Below, one piece after another: positions 1 through 11,650 of a stretch of DNA of 64,000 bases (position 1 is the stretch's first letter; each line of letters begins with the position of its first letter). This DNA comes from Lepus europaeus. Lineage: Eukaryota; Chordata; Mammalia; Lagomorpha; Leporidae. A program made the translations under genes and the position numbers. The notes beneath the pieces were generated by a model. That model saw only the letters and a program-made list of their open reading frames with translations. It ran no database searches and was not told the DNA's origin. The stretch spans positions 131,598,996 to 131,662,995 of the forward strand of contig NC_084829.1 in assembly GCF_033115175.1 (NCBI RefSeq). Direction: 5' to 3'.

Positions 1-137
1 GAATGGAATGGGAGAGGGAGCAGAAGGTGGGAGGGTTGCGGGTGGGAGGGAAGTTATAGGGGGGAAAAATCCACTGTAATCCAAAAGCTGTACTTTGGAA
101 ATTTATATTTATTAAATAAAAGTTAAAATAAAAAAAA
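1..137 (+). repeat. L1 3' UTR terminus (starts before the window)
   Basis: This is the end of a rabbit-type L1: a G-rich tract of repeated GGGAG/GGGTGGG blocks, a conserved stretch about a tryptophan-poor non-coding tail, then an AATAAA-containing A-rich end. The same block recurs at 24416-24537, 31860-31989, 39255-39386 and 47215-47340, and in reverse on the minus-strand copies. Only the final part is inside the window, so the copy's full length is unknown. Confidence 0.85.
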
Positions 138-158
138 CTATACAAGAAAATGATTATG

Positions 159-500
159 TATTAATTTCCTAGGCCTGCCACAACATAATTCCAACAATGG
201 ATTGAATACAGCTAGAGAAATCTCACTTTGGGAGGTTACACACCCTCTCAGACTTCCCTCCTTAGGAAGGGATCTGCTTTCTGCCTCTCCCGGCCCATGG
301 GTGCTGGCACTCATTGTCTACAATTCTGCCTTCATCTTGACCTCACTCTCTCCTGTGTCTTTCTGTCTCCCACAAGCACACTTGTCATTGGATTTAGGGC
401 CTATTGGAACAAGACAGCATGCTAACTTCATCAAAATTCTAAATTTTGTTACCCACGCAGAGGATCTTTGTCTACAATAGGGTAATGTTTTCAGGTTCCA
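159..500 (-). repeat. MLT1-like MaLR LTR fragment
   Basis: Read on the minus strand, this resembles an old ERVL-MaLR (MLT1) LTR. On the plus strand it opens with the typical TTTCCTAGG-CTGCCA-AACA stretch and later contains a CATTGGATTTAGGGCC segment matching the LTR interior. It is heavily diverged and has no clear target-site duplication. The short ORFs across it are not genes. Confidence 0.6.
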
Positions 501-832
501 GAGATTGAAACATGAGCATATCATGTTAGGAGCCCATAGAGTGAGACTTGTAAAGTCTGGCATTCACTGAGATGTCAAATTTTTAAAAATCCATGTTCAA
601 AAGGAAATATGAAGTGGCTTAATTTGATACACATGTTACAAATACAATTCGATATTAGGCTAATAAAGGAGAAACTTATTGATTTTTCTCTACCAAACTG
701 AAAATCTTCCCAAAGCAGTCACATGGAAAGATGGGAAATGAGTAGTTTCACATAGAAATTGTCCTGTATTCACTGTGATTGTAATATTCCTTTTATAATA
801 GCAGCCCTTGCCTATTTTACAGTATATTAATT
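501..832. other. AT-rich single-copy sequence
   Basis: I see no repeat family, RNA gene or plausible exon here. It is AT-rich filler between two MaLR fragments. Confidence 0.4.
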
Positions 833-918
833 GTCTTAATCTATTAGTGCTGCTCTCACAGTATACCACAGACTTGTCTTAATCTATTAGTGTTGCTATC
901 ACAGTATACCACATACTT
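833..918. repeat. 43-bp tandem duplication, two copies
   Basis: Positions 833-875 and 876-918 are two 43-base copies with three mismatches. The duplicated unit is the outer edge of the MaLR LTR fragment that follows, so the duplication happened within or at the border of that element. Confidence 0.85.
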
Positions 919-1110
919 GGACTTTATAAACAATATAATTTTATTTTTCACCAGTCTGTAGGCTGGAAAATCCAAGTCCAAGGAACTGACAAATTCAGTG
1001 TTTAGTGAGGGCTCATTTGTCATCCAGGGCACTGTCCCACACCATTCTCACGCATCAGAAGGAGCCAAAAGGTAAAAAGAAAGGCCCTTGGTGGGCTGTG
1101 TCCTGGAGAT
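876..1110 (-). repeat. MaLR (MST/MLT-like) LTR fragment
   Basis: The plus strand reads as the reverse complement of a MaLR LTR end: a TATTAGTGTTGCTATCACAG opening, a TTTATAAAC-like stretch, and a CAAATTCAGTGTTTAGTGAGG segment. It is truncated, and its outer end is duplicated in tandem. The subfamily is uncertain. Confidence 0.5.
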
Positions 1111-3363
1111 TCAAAGACTGTATCTCCAGTTGAGGAAGGTGTTTCTGTAGGTAGTATCATGGGTTCTCTCATTGTATATTGTAATGTTCTTTATGTATGT
1201 ATTGTATATATTATATTGTTTAGGTGGGAAATAGTGTCTACATGAAGCATAACTGATGGTTTTATACTATTATTTAACTCTGGGAAGAAAATGCTCCCTG
1301 TAATGTACACCCTGTTGATATTTGATCATCTGACATACACACATTTTCTTATTTCTACTCCATATTAAACTAAGATAGTAAGTCAATTTTTTTTGGAAAA
1401 AGAATTACCTGCCCAGAAAATACATATATTTACTAGGAATCTTAATATGAAGACATTAATACCTGCATGCCTTATACTCCACAGAGTTGGGGAAGGGGTT
1501 ACTTTTTGGCATAGGCACACAGGAGAGTGGCTGCCCATTCTGTTTTTCCATAAAGCTTGCCTTAAAAGCTTAGCAAAACATAAGCTGGCCACAATGTGCA
1601 AACTCACATGGTCCCTCTATGTGCAGCATCCCAGATCATGTGATTGCAAAAGGCCATAGATAGTTTGCAGGAGGTGTACATGTGCAACTTCCTCAAATAG
1701 GACACAGCTGAGCTTTGCTTATTGTCCCTGACAGTGGTTTCCAGCATGCTCCCCACACAGACCACTTTCCAGGATCTTCCTTAAGTAGCAACCAAGCAGT
1801 GTTGGGTCAACGTCACCATCTGGTTACTGGTGCTGCAAACTGTTCAAACCCAAAAGTTATCACTACTTTCTTAGAAAAATAAGACTTAAAAAATTCCTAA
1901 CAAATGATTTTCCCTCAGCATTCATTATAGAGAAAAAAATTCCCTAATACTTCATTTTTTAATTAACCATATAGTAATAACATTCTTCATTTTAAGTATA
2001 GAATCTTTTAAATTAATTAAATTAAGTCTGATTCGAAAGTCTGATTATCAACTTTCCATAGACAGCTTTTCTTTATGTTTCTTTGGAGAAACATAATTCT
2101 TCATAGTGTGTAGTTCCAAACTATTGAATTATTTGCACTCAGCAATATTATTATGCTTCAGCACTAGCCCTAAACTATTGAATTATTTGAATTACACTTC
2201 CAGTTTTTAATTTTCTGCTAATATACAAATATGCAGATGCACACACACACACACACAAATTCCAGACACAAATTTTACATCACACATCTTTTACCCTTTA
2301 AATAAAATGTAGTATTTTCCAGTTGACCTGGCTGTAATGATGGAAAACCCATCCTTGTTTGATTCTACCAGGGTTATTCAAAGACTCAAGGAGACTTATG
2401 AAAGGGTCTTCTGTTGTTTGGACAGCACATAGAAGGCAGAAGTCTCTTCTGGTCGTGTCAGCAAAAGACATAGAGGGTTTTGCTCAGAATCACAGTTCTC
2501 TTCCTAGTCTAGTCTGTTTAGGTGGCAAGGATCCTGCCCATCCTCACAATGTTAGCACAATGGTTCTACCTGCCCCTATGTTCTACCCAGTACCACCTGC
2601 TAGGTGAGGAGGTCCCTGTTCTTCCCACAGGCCCCATCTGCTTCCCTGGTCAGAGTAAGCTTTCTCAGTTCCAGCTGCTCCAACCCCACAGGTTTCCATT
2701 CCTCCTCATCAATAAGACAGATATTTTCAGAATCTTTTAATTCTGCCCTGGGGGTGAAGGAAGCCACAAATCTTCAAGACTTAAATCCTTGCATGCCACC
2801 AAGATTGGAGTTCAAACATTTCTCATTCTTTCTAATAAGATCTTCATGCAAACAAAAGCAGAGACGAAAACCATCCAGCAGCCTCTCCAAATTATAGCTA
2901 AGTAAATGGCCCTTCAACACATGCACGCTTGTGATTTTCTTTAGAGGTGTTTCTACACCAGGAGCAGTTAAATGTCATAATTTATGGAATTCTGTCATTG
3001 AATCTTTGAAAAGGCTAATGAAAGAAGATGTTGGGATTGTGTTTCATGTCATTCTTAAGATATATATCATCCCGATGCTTCAAATTGGGGTTAGTCCAGA
3101 ATGATTTCTACTTTTAATTGTGTAATATGCACATGTTATAACAATATTTGAAAGATTGCTTTGAGATGAGAAGCAAGATTTCCTCACATCAGTGCATTGG
3201 CTTCTCACTGTGATGCTTGCTTTGAAAAAGGCAGGGCCAGCTCCGAACTTTTCTTTCCCACTGCTCCCTCTGGATCATTGCCTCTCTCTGGATCAGTACT
3301 CCCTTTGGAGTCATCAGCATGGGCATAAAGATTTAAATATCTACAAGGGATAGTTCTACAATG
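1111..3363. other. Single-copy sequence with a short CA repeat
   Basis: No gene is recognised. It contains a (CA)n run at about 2240-2257 and an 18-base motif (AAACTATTGAATTATTTG) present twice around 2117 and 2172. The short ORFs at 1383-1659 and 2359-2897 lack family features, coding periodicity I can detect, or splice-site support. Confidence 0.4.
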
Positions 3364-3575
3364 AGGGGACTTCAACGAGTTCATGGAAAATGGAATTAAA
3401 TCATAAATCTCTTTTTGTGCAAGAAATTTGTAATCCATGCATGATGTTTCCTGGCAAATATTGTCCACAAGCTTTCTGAAGACATTTGCGTGCATGGACT
3501 TAAAATGAATGTGTTTTTTTTTGCATCAAAAATGAAATGCAAATTCCATTTTCTACACACTTTTTGAATGGCCCT
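3364..3575. mobile_element. Palindromic TIR DNA transposon, non-autonomous (copy 1)
   Basis: The two ends are imperfect inverted repeats. The left end reads GGACTTCAACGAGTTCATGG then GAAAATGGAATT. The reverse complement of the right end reads GGGCCATTCAAAAAGTGTGT then AGAAAATGGAATT. At about 210 bp it is too short to encode a transposase. Similar ends occur at 15848-15975 and 63083-63275, so this is a dispersed family. I do not know its Repbase name; the size and TIR style suggest a Tc1/mariner-type MITE. Two minus-strand ORFs overlapping it (3205-3743) are incidental. Confidence 0.6.
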
Positions 3576-4374
3576 GGTATTGTTTTTTTCTCCCTCCAAG
3601 GAAAATAATTCCCGAATAAAGATATGACTGTTAGATTTAGAATTGAATGGACTTTTCGAAATGTCTATCTCTTTTTTATCTAAGTCAACTTCCTTCTGTT
3701 TCCCTGGAAAAGTTTTGAAGTCCTGCAGAACTGGTGATGACAAACAGCTCTTGGCCAGGTTTGCCTGGGTTGGAGGCAGTGATGCAGTCTTATAGTTTCT
3801 CAGGGAATTGAGGGTCCAGGAGTGAGCTTAAGAGGATTCATTTAAATTTCATCATTTAAAGCCCCGCACCCAAATAGAGCTGTTTCATGTCAGTTGAATA
3901 ATTCAGGAATAGGCAGATGGAAGTGCACTTACAGCTGCCATATCAGAGTCCCCTCACAAGGGCACCCTTCTGCTAAGTGTGCCTTCTTCACTCCCATCAC
4001 AGTTAACACTGCACATAGGAGGAATTATCAGAATTATCTTCTCTACCTATTCAGGTGAATGTATTAAAACACTCTGCAGTAGATGGTATGACTCTAAAGA
4101 CTTATGAAACAAAGAAAGAATAATGAGAATTCAGGCATTGTACTACAAAATAAGCATCCTGCCAAAGGATTTTTTTCCCCTGATTCTGCACTTCTTTAGT
4201 TCTTTAAAATTATTTTAAAATATTGTAAGTATTGCTTCACCATGCAAAAGCATAAACAGAAAAATAGTAAGAAAGCCTTGAGATTCTCACCCCAGGTTTC
4301 CTGCAGGGCAGCAGTAGGGGCTGTTGACTCAGGGAATTAAGCATCATGCTAGCTGTTCCCTGAGCCTCTGTCTA
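3576..4374. other. Single-copy sequence, nothing recognised
   Basis: No repeat family or exon-like signal that I can support. Confidence 0.35.
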
Positions 4375-4500
4375 ATTTGCAGTGACCTTGTGAAGATTAC
4401 TTTGAATGTTTGTGCCTCTTCTTGCCTTTAAGGTGAGGAGAATAATATCAGCCTCCTACCAAGACAATATGGGGGAATTTAGTAAATGAGCATGATTGAA
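4375..4500 (+). repeat. MIR-like SINE fragment
   Basis: The order of motifs matches the middle of a MIR: a GTGACCTTGTGAAGATTACTT stretch (the usual 'gtgaccttgggcaagttac'), then GTGCCTCTTCTTGCC, then a GAGAATAATATCAGCCTCCTACC stretch. It is strongly diverged, as expected for this ancient family. Confidence 0.5.
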
Positions 4501-5190
4501 GATGCACTGGTAACCATGTGTGAAGAGCAATGACAAGGCCCAAGGATGCCCCTGTTTGGTGTGGGGTGACTGCAGGGTGAGAGATGACAAACAACTCTCT
4601 GCTTCTCCAGGTTTCTAGTTCAGCCTTGACAGAGCCTGCAAGTGCTCTGAGAGTTTTACCCTGTGTAAGGGCATTGATAACCCGTGTGAGTCCTAATGAA
4701 ATGCAACATGAACACATAATTAGGTATTTCAACAAGAATTTGGAAGAAATATATCTGTTTCTAGTTTAGCCTAAGATCCTAAAGCCTCTGAAACCATTCA
4801 GCCCACCCTTCCTCTGGGCTCCCACCCACTCAGGAACCCCTGTGGCTTACCAACCACAGGTCTGATGGAATCATTCCTATACAGGGAGAATCTCGCCTCC
4901 ATGTGGTGAGTGTGTTAGGCAGCATCTCTCCCTGATACTGAGTTGAATTCCGGTTCCCTATAATGTCTACTGACTCTATTTCCTACTCTCTGAAGCAATA
5001 GGAGCAGTCTGGTTTTTCTTCCATGGGACAGACTTCCAAAATTTTGAAGTCAGAGCTTTCACTTTGTGGAGTTTCTATCCTCTGCTAAAATATTTCTTAT
5101 TCCATTTCTTATTTAAGGTACCCACAGCCTTTCATCAACAATGTCATCTTGTAATTCAGTCTAGCTTGTTATTATTTCTCTTAAAAAGAG
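4501..5190. other. Single-copy sequence, nothing recognised
   Basis: No gene or repeat family that I can support. The 61-95-residue ORFs on both strands show no domain. Confidence 0.35.
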
Positions 5191-5252
5191 CCCCTAATGT
5201 AAAATGGCATAGTGTTTGCATATAACCCATGCATATTCTCCCATACACTTTT
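5191..5252 (+). repeat. MER8/Tigger-like DNA transposon fragment
   Basis: About 60 bases match the MER8-type (TcMar-Tigger) block containing TAAAATGGCATAGTGTTTGC and TATAACCCATGCATATTCTC. The next CSINE begins in the T-run after it, suggesting that the SINE landed in or beside this element. Confidence 0.55.
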
Positions 5253-5517
5253 TTTTTTTTTTGGCCTGGTGGTTAAGATGCCCGCATCCTATAGCTGAGT
5301 GCCTGAGTTCGAGTCCCAGCTTCATTTCCAATTCCACCTTTCTGTTAATGAGTACCCTTGGAGACAGCAGGTGATGGTTGAAGTAGTTGGATCCCTGCCA
5401 TTCAGCCATATGGGAGAGCTAATTTATTTCCCAGCTCTTCTTGATTTTGATGTGGCCCAGTCTCAGCTGTTGTGGGCATTTGGAGAGCAGACCATCTCTC
5501 GTCTTTTAAAATAAAAA
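5253..5517 (+). repeat. CSINE (old copy) with intact B box
   Basis: This is a tRNA-derived SINE. The head reads GGCCTGGTGGTTAAGATGCC (A-box region), and a canonical polymerase III B box GTTCGAGTCC lies at 5307-5316. The body has the usual lagomorph C-repeat order (CCAGCTTC, GAGACAGCAGGTGATGG, GTGGGCATTTGGAGAG) and an A-rich tail. It is old and diverged. It is not a tRNA gene because the acceptor and anticodon stems are lost and a SINE body follows. Confidence 0.8.
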
Positions 5518-6969
5518 AATAGTTTTCAAAATGGATCCATACTTTAAAAGATGGGTCTAATAATTCAAAGTAGAATGGCATACATTTTAACATAAATTTT
5601 AATTAAACAACTCTTTTCTGAGTATATTCCATGTGCTCGGAAGCCCAAAGATGACCTCAGTGAAGTTAGATGTCCCTTTACATTGACAACTCACCCTACC
5701 CTCATGCAAACCTGGCTTCTTTAACACTAGGCCAGCTGGTTGCTACTAGCAGATAACCAATTCAAACTAATTTTAAGTTTAAAAAATAAAAAAGAGTGTG
5801 GGCTCAAAGGATTAGGAGATATGAAGTAGGCTTCAGATGTTACTGCATCCAGGAACTCAAAAGCTGATACGTTTACTTCTTATTTGTAATCTTCTGTAGG
5901 AAGGTTCTCTCTACATGGTAGAAAGATAATCCCAGCCTGTGTTCTCATAGCATTAAAGACATTACAAGACAGAGCATCACTCCCGCTAAATGTACATATA
6001 TTAATCTTAGAGAAGGTATCAGTTTGCCATGCTTTATACTTGACCAGAATTCAATTGCTGTGGGCAGGAGAATAAAGTGCTGTTATTGGTTAGTCTGCAC
6101 TAAGAGAGCAAAGAAAAATAAAAATTCTGGAGACCCATTCTAGACTTTTGGAATCACAATATCCAGTCTCAATAATCAGTATTTAACAGTCTGATAGTAT
6201 GATGCCTACTGAGAGGCTTCATAGACTGCATTTTGAGAGACTGCAAGTTTCAGAATTGGCTTGGACAGGATGCTGCCTGAGAAGACTCAAGTCCAACCCA
6301 GTAAGTCCTGGCGAAGCTGGAAAACGTTTAGGGTTTTGACAGATGTGAAGAAGGGCCTTGGAAACCACTGTGGGTTGAATCATTTTCTTAGAGGTGTGAC
6401 TAGGAAACTCAATTCTCTTGAGGTTTATTTCCTTCAGTGAAGCACAGAGAGAAATTACTCACCTAGAATGGGGTGGAGGGATAAATAAAATAAAGTTTGT
6501 GAGGTTTGATTGTGCAACAGTTCTGCCCATGACCTTCAATCCCATGGCTAACATCTAGGCCTTCCATTGCTCAGTGTATGGGTTCTGTTTTCTGTATCAT
6601 CCACCATTCACTGTTTAAGGCTTCAGTCCTCTGTGCTCAATTCTTTGAGGTCCCCCATCTTGCATCTTCAGGATGCTAAACTCTGCTTTCCCATATATAT
6701 CACACTTCTTCTCTGCCCCACCTTCCACCTGCCCCAATCTTGAAATCCAGCCGTCAGCGGGGATCCTTTGGTCTCTTGCCCCATACTTCTAAAGCAAGTC
6801 TCCCAGCCTGGAATGTAGAGTTAGCCCTTTATACAAAGGCATCGATGCTGTGCTTGCAGATTCAACAACTACAGGTGGGAGATATTTGAAAAAAAAATCA
6901 TAAAGTTCCAAAAAGCAAAACTTGAATTTGCCACACACGAAGTACTATTTTCAATCTATGAGAATGAGG
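5518..6969. other. Single-copy sequence, nothing recognised
   Basis: No gene or repeat family that I can support across this 1.4 kb stretch. Weak similarity to MER8 may extend leftward from 6970 to about 6820. Confidence 0.35.
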
Positions 6970-7142
6970 TGTATATAGGAATTTTATGATGCGTTATAAG
7001 TAGTCCAGAAATGATTTAAAGTATATGGGAGAGTATATGTAGGTTATATGGAAATACTACACCATTTTATGTAAGGGACTTGAGCATCTTCCAATTGTAG
7101 TGTCTGTAGGGCATTGCAGAACCAATCTCCCACAGACATCAA
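6970..7142 (-). repeat. MER8/Tigger-like DNA transposon
   Basis: The plus strand carries the complement of a MER8-type TcMar-Tigger element: ATGATTTAAAGTATATGGGA, ACACCATTTTATGTAAGGGACTTGAGCATC in consecutive parts, then GAACCAATCTCCCACAGACA near the terminus. The left part is diverged. It is unrelated in origin to the neighbouring CSINE at 7343. Confidence 0.65.
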
Positions 7143-7342
7143 AGTATATTTATGTACTTCATTCTGTGTTTTCATGTACAACATAGTACAAGTAGAATTT
7201 TCTTAAGGTAAAGGGTAAATTGAGTCTTTAGAGAGTACAGACTTACAGGAGAAATAGCAATTGTCACTCTTCCAGGAGAGAATATCTCAAAGGACCTGAG
7301 ATTTCAGCTTCCAAAGCCATACTTGAATTGAAAAAGACTAGA

Positions 7343-7671
7343 GGCTGGTTCCGCGGCTCACTAGGCTCATCCTCCGCCTGTGGCGCCAGCACCCTGGGTT
7401 CTAGTCCTGGTTGGGGTGCTGGATTCTGTCCCAGTTGCTCCTCTTCCAGTCCAGCTCTCTGCTGTGGCCTGGGAAGGCAGTGGAGGATGGCTCAAGTGCT
7501 TGGGCCCTGCACCTGCATGGGAGACCAAGAGGAAGCACCTGGCTCCTGGCTTTGGATCGGCGCAGCACTGGCCATAGCAACCATTTGGGGGGTGAACCAA
7601 CGGAAAAGGAAGACCTTTCTCTCTGTCTCTCTCTCTCTCACTGTCTAATTCTGCCTGTCAAAAAAAAAAAA
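7343..7671 (+). repeat. CSINE2, near full length, with target-site duplication
   Basis: The head reads GGCTGGTTCCGCGGCTCACT, followed by the tRNA-derived region (GTTCTAGTCC B-box variant), the GC-rich body (AGCTCTCTGCTGTGGCCTGG, CACCTGGCTCCTGGCTTTGG), a CT-rich tract and poly(A). A 12-bp duplication AAAAAGACTAGA flanks it at 7331-7342 and 7667-7678, as made by L1 machinery. The overlapping 65-106-residue ORFs are SINE translations. Confidence 0.93.
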
Positions 7672-7795
7672 GACTAGAAACTAAAAATACCATATAAAGC
7701 TGCCCATATATTTTGTACTTCATTATTTTTCATCTCTATTTAGGTATAACTAACAGATAAAGATTGTATATATTCAAGGAATATAATGTGATACT

Positions 7796-8130
7796 TTAAA
7801 AATTATTTATTTGCTAATTTTATTTATTTGAAAGGCAAAGAGAGAGACACACACGGGGAAACAAACAGAGATCCTTCATCCATTGGTTCACTCTCCAGAT
7901 GCTTGTAACAGCTAGAGCTGGTCCAAGTCAAAGCCAGGAGCTGGGAGCTCCACCTAGGTCTGTCATGTGAGTGGCAAGAATACAAGTTCTTGAGCCATCA
8001 TCTGCTGCCTCCCAGGAAGTGTATTAGCAGGAGGCTGGAATTGGAAGTGGAGCCAGGACTCAAACCCAGGCTTTCAAATATGGAAGGCAAACACCCCAAA
8101 CAGCATCTTAACTGCCACACCAAACTCTCA
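7796..8130 (-). repeat. CSINE (older subfamily)
   Basis: The T-rich end (TTTTATTTATTTGAAAGGCA) lies at the left and the tRNA-like head at the right (about 8100-8130). The body shows the GAGAGAGAC purine tract, CATTGGTTCACTC and CAGGACTCAAACCC. There are more substitutions than in the CSINE2 copies. Confidence 0.85.
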
Positions 8131-8846
8131 CTCTTGATGTGATGTTTCTCTGTGTTTTCACAGTTTTAAACATTTACAACAACCAACATATTCATCACCT
8201 CACATAGTTACTGTCTTATGTGTTGGGGGTAAGAATATTTATGTTCTAGTCTCATAGAAAATTTCAAGTATGCAATACATTGTCATCAACTACAATCATT
8301 GTACTGTATGTTAGATCTCTGAAATTTATTTTTTGTACAATGTAAAGTATCCTTTGACCAGCAGTTGTCATGTTGGAAGAGATAGAAAACTGCTCTGTAA
8401 TTTAAAAAGAGAGTGATTCTGCTTATCAGATCTCTGATGGAATCAACACAAAACATACCAGAAACAGGATAGTGAATGAGTTACGTTGGTGTTCTGTGCT
8501 CTCATGCCACCAGCATGTGTTTCTCCTGGCAAATGAACAGGCTACCGGAATGGTACCCAATATGAGTTGAGAAGAGGTTTCACAGTTGCTCTTATGTGAG
8601 AGTTTTGTGCAAGCACAGCCTTTTCTCAGCTTTTAACTTTCCTAGATTTTAAGTGCACTCTCATGCATTTTGCATATTCTTATATTTTTTCTGGTTGTTT
8701 GGTTCCAGAGGACATGTCACTAGAGCTCTCATGCAAATTATCCAAGGACCTTTATTACTTTGTTCCTTACATGTTACATGGCATTCTTCTGCTACAGAAC
8801 TCCAAGAGGTAAGATACTACTTTTTTACATGCATAAGATCTTACTC
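8131..8846. other. Single-copy sequence, nothing recognised
   Basis: No gene or repeat family that I can support. Confidence 0.35.
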
Positions 8847-9143
8847 TTTTAAAAGGATTTTATTTATTTATTTGAAAGGCAGAGTTACAGTTACATAGAG
8901 AGTTACAGTTACATAGAGAGATCTTCCATCTGCTATTTCACTCTCTAAATGGCCACAACAGTCAGGTTTGCCCAGACAGAAACCAGTAGCCAGGAGTTTC
9001 ATCCAGGCCTCTCACATGGCCCAAGCACATTGGTCATCTGCTGCTGCTTTCCCAGAAACATTAGCAAGGGGCTGGACTGGCTCCCATATGGGATGCTGGT
9101 GTCACAGGCTGCGGCATAACCCAGTACTCCACAGCACTGGCTC
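8847..9143 (-). repeat. CSINE (older subfamily) with internal 18-bp duplication
   Basis: An antisense C-repeat with its A-tail complement at the left and CACAGCACTGGCTC at the head end. The purine tract after the tail contains an exact 18-base tandem duplication (AGAGTTACAGTTACATAG at 8881-8898 and 8899-8916) that the other copies lack. Confidence 0.85.
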
Positions 9144-9661
9144 GTATTACCCTGCTATTCATTCACTCTCCCAGTATTTCCTTTGTTGAGCAGTTCATAA
9201 CTCTGCCCCTTCTTGCCTCTGGAGAGGAAAGTGCAGGATAAACTTGGAAATCCCTGTTTTGTTTTCTAAATCCTAAGTCTTAGAGGCAGGAAAGTGTTTG
9301 TGGGTTCAGGGAAAGTGACCTCAGCATGGGAGATACAGTATGTCACAAGATCAAAGTGTTCGCTAAGTCTCAGGGATACAGAGGAAGTGGTGGGAGACTT
9401 CCCACCTGCCGCCTGGTAGAGCTATCAGAGAGCACAAACACCTCTGATGGTCTTTGGATCTCAGGAGCAAAAGGAACTACAGACTGGCCTCCTACAAGAC
9501 TGAAGAACAAGGTTCTCTTACCAGAGCTGTATACCAATTCATACAGGTTACCTAGTGGATAACACAACTGTGAGAATCAGGTTAGAAGTGGTGTAACTGG
9601 GAGAATGGTGGAACTGAGGCAGAACCCTACAGTGTACGAGTGTCCCAAGCAATCTAAATCT
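9144..9661. other. Single-copy sequence, nothing recognised
   Basis: No recognisable element. Two overlapping 65-78-residue ORFs on opposite strands (9326-9567) have no family signature. Confidence 0.35.
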
Positions 9662-9870
9662 ACATTTATTTTTTTTAAAAAAATTTATTTATATTAAGGA
9701 AATAAATTTCATGTACTTCACATGTACAGTTTTAAGAGCATGATAACTTCCACCCTTCCCCTCTCCCTCCCTCACTCCCATCCTCCCTTGTCCTTCTTTT
9801 ATTTTTCTTTTAACTTTTGCAATTTTATTTGCAATCATAAAAAATGAAATGTTTTGACTGTACTTGATAA
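9662..9870 (-). repeat. Old L1 3' UTR end
   Basis: The plus strand begins with A/T-rich poly(A) complement followed by a C-rich block (CCCTTCCCCTCTCCCTCCCT) and a TTTTAACTTTTGCAATTT-type AT tail. This matches the 3' end of an older lagomorph L1, like the longer copy at 24577. No coding part is attached. Confidence 0.6.
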
Positions 9871-10189
9871 ATTTTGATCTGTGGTCTATGGGCCACAGTG
9901 ATTGGGAAAACAAGTGTCTTAGTAGCATGCATGGAGTACCAAAGTTTAGGGCAACCCCAGTGTCTGGGTGTTACATGAGTCATGTAATATTGAGTGGAAT
10001 TCGCAGAGTGAAATGGGAGGAGTGAAAGACCTGAAATGACCCAGCTTAAGTACTCATAGGTACTTCAGGATGCAGCTTAAAATGGACATTAAGATGAATT
10101 GCAGACACTGTCAGAAGTTTCTTGTACACTTGTCTTTGTGGGCAGTTACGCCTATCATCAGAGAAGTGTCTAGGGTCATTTAGGCTTTG

Positions 10190-10365
10190 ATAGTGTAAAT
10201 CCTGTGCTACTGGTGATCAGCTGTGTAATCTCAGAAAAGTTACCTAATATTTCCATTTATTTATCTATTAAAAGAGAACAACAATCATATCTCCTTAAAA
10301 TGTTGCTAGAATGATCAGGACAATTTAGGTCAAGAACCAATGCATGACTCCTAGTTGGAAAGCAC
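10190..10365 (+). repeat. MIR-like SINE fragment
   Basis: MIR core order is visible: CAGCTGTGTAATCTCAGAAA, AGTTACCTAATATTTCC, then a purine-rich stretch with ACAACAATCATATCTCCTTA and GTTGCTAGAATGATC. It is diverged but collinear with the consensus over about 170 bases. Confidence 0.6.
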
Positions 10366-11650
10366 TCAAATTCCATCTCTTGAGGATGATGTCTTGTGCT
10401 CATAGAGAATTCAGTAAAATAAAAATTTGGTGAGCTTCCTTGTACCAATATTCAAGATTTTGGTAGATTAATTACTTTGATTCACCCATTCCTCAAAATG
10501 TGTTTTCCACTTGGCTGCACCAATCTTCATGTAAAAATGTGTTAGAGTCCACCAGTCCTCCATATACTCTCAGACTCACTTGAATCTTAGATTTAACACA
10601 TCTTGAGAGCAAGCTAGGGTTCTTACTACAACTTCCAGTGAATTGGGCTTCAAACTACAGGCTAGAGGACATCATGAAATTTAACTCATACTGAATGCAG
10701 ACATGGGGCTAGTCTTCTGGGATCCTAACTTGTTTTAAGGTCAAAAATCGGACTAAAACGTTAGGTTCCACTTTTCCCAGCCAGACTTCTGAGTTGTTGC
10801 AACTGCTCACTCCTGAGTTCTTGTTTATTTTTCTATCAAGCCTTCACACTGGTGGAGAAAACCACAATTCTCAGACTTTCAGCTCCTTTTTTTTTTTTTG
10901 CCCGGGAATTCTAGATTTTCACCATTATTGTTCCTTTCTCTGTGGTTTACCAGGACTGCTCAGACCACCAAATCTGTGGCTTCCTCCCTTGCTTTCAGAA
11001 CATGACCTTGTTTCCTGCTCTCTCTAGATCACTCCTCCTGCCTCTTTGGCAGTCATCCTCCATCCCGGAAGCTTCAGCTTCTCCCTGCACTGGCTCCTCC
11101 TCCTTATAATAGACTCATGTTCAGAGAGCTATTAGGAAATAAGGAACAAAAGTCTCGCCACAGACCTCTTGCTATCTCCATTTTTTCCCCTTCAGAATCA
11201 AGTGTTTTGAAAGTGTTGGTCTACTCTTCTCCCCACTGCCCCACTGTCATTCCTCAGCCCACCAGAGTCTGGTGTATGCCCCTTGTGTTCACACAGACAT
11301 TAATCCTTCTTGACAAATCCAATGGCAGGTGTGGAGCCCTCACCTCCACCTATAGGTGTGTTTGACACTATCAACCCTTGGCTGTCCTCTTGCCTGTCTG
11401 GGGACTCTTTCTAAATCTTCTCTGAGAACCCCCCTAGTTGCCCTAGCTTTATAAGCCTGTGTTCATCAAGGTTTTACCTGAGGTCTCTTCTCTCTTTATC
11501 CTCTCCCTGGATGAGGTATCTAATCCTATGCCTTCCATTACTATTTTAATATTTCGGTGTAATTGTACCATCATTATATTCTACTTTCTCAGCTCTCATA
11601 TCGTCACCAAGTCTTCCTTCATTTTCCCTTTAGCATCTTTCTTGTGTTAA
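10366..11650. other. Single-copy sequence, nothing recognised
   Basis: Pyrimidine-rich in places (T-run near 10887). No gene, exon pair or repeat family that I can support. Short plus-strand ORFs of 63-82 residues show no domain. Confidence 0.35.

Noticed and set aside
3205-3743. Two overlapping minus-strand ORFs of 96 and 115 codons that might be a small gene.
   Set aside because: They cover a palindromic TIR element, are in different frames, and show no domain or conserved motif that I can recognise.
5262-5330. A tRNA gene, because a good A-box region and a canonical B box are present.
   Set aside because: No cloverleaf can be completed, and a CSINE body with an A-rich tail follows; it is the tRNA-derived SINE head.
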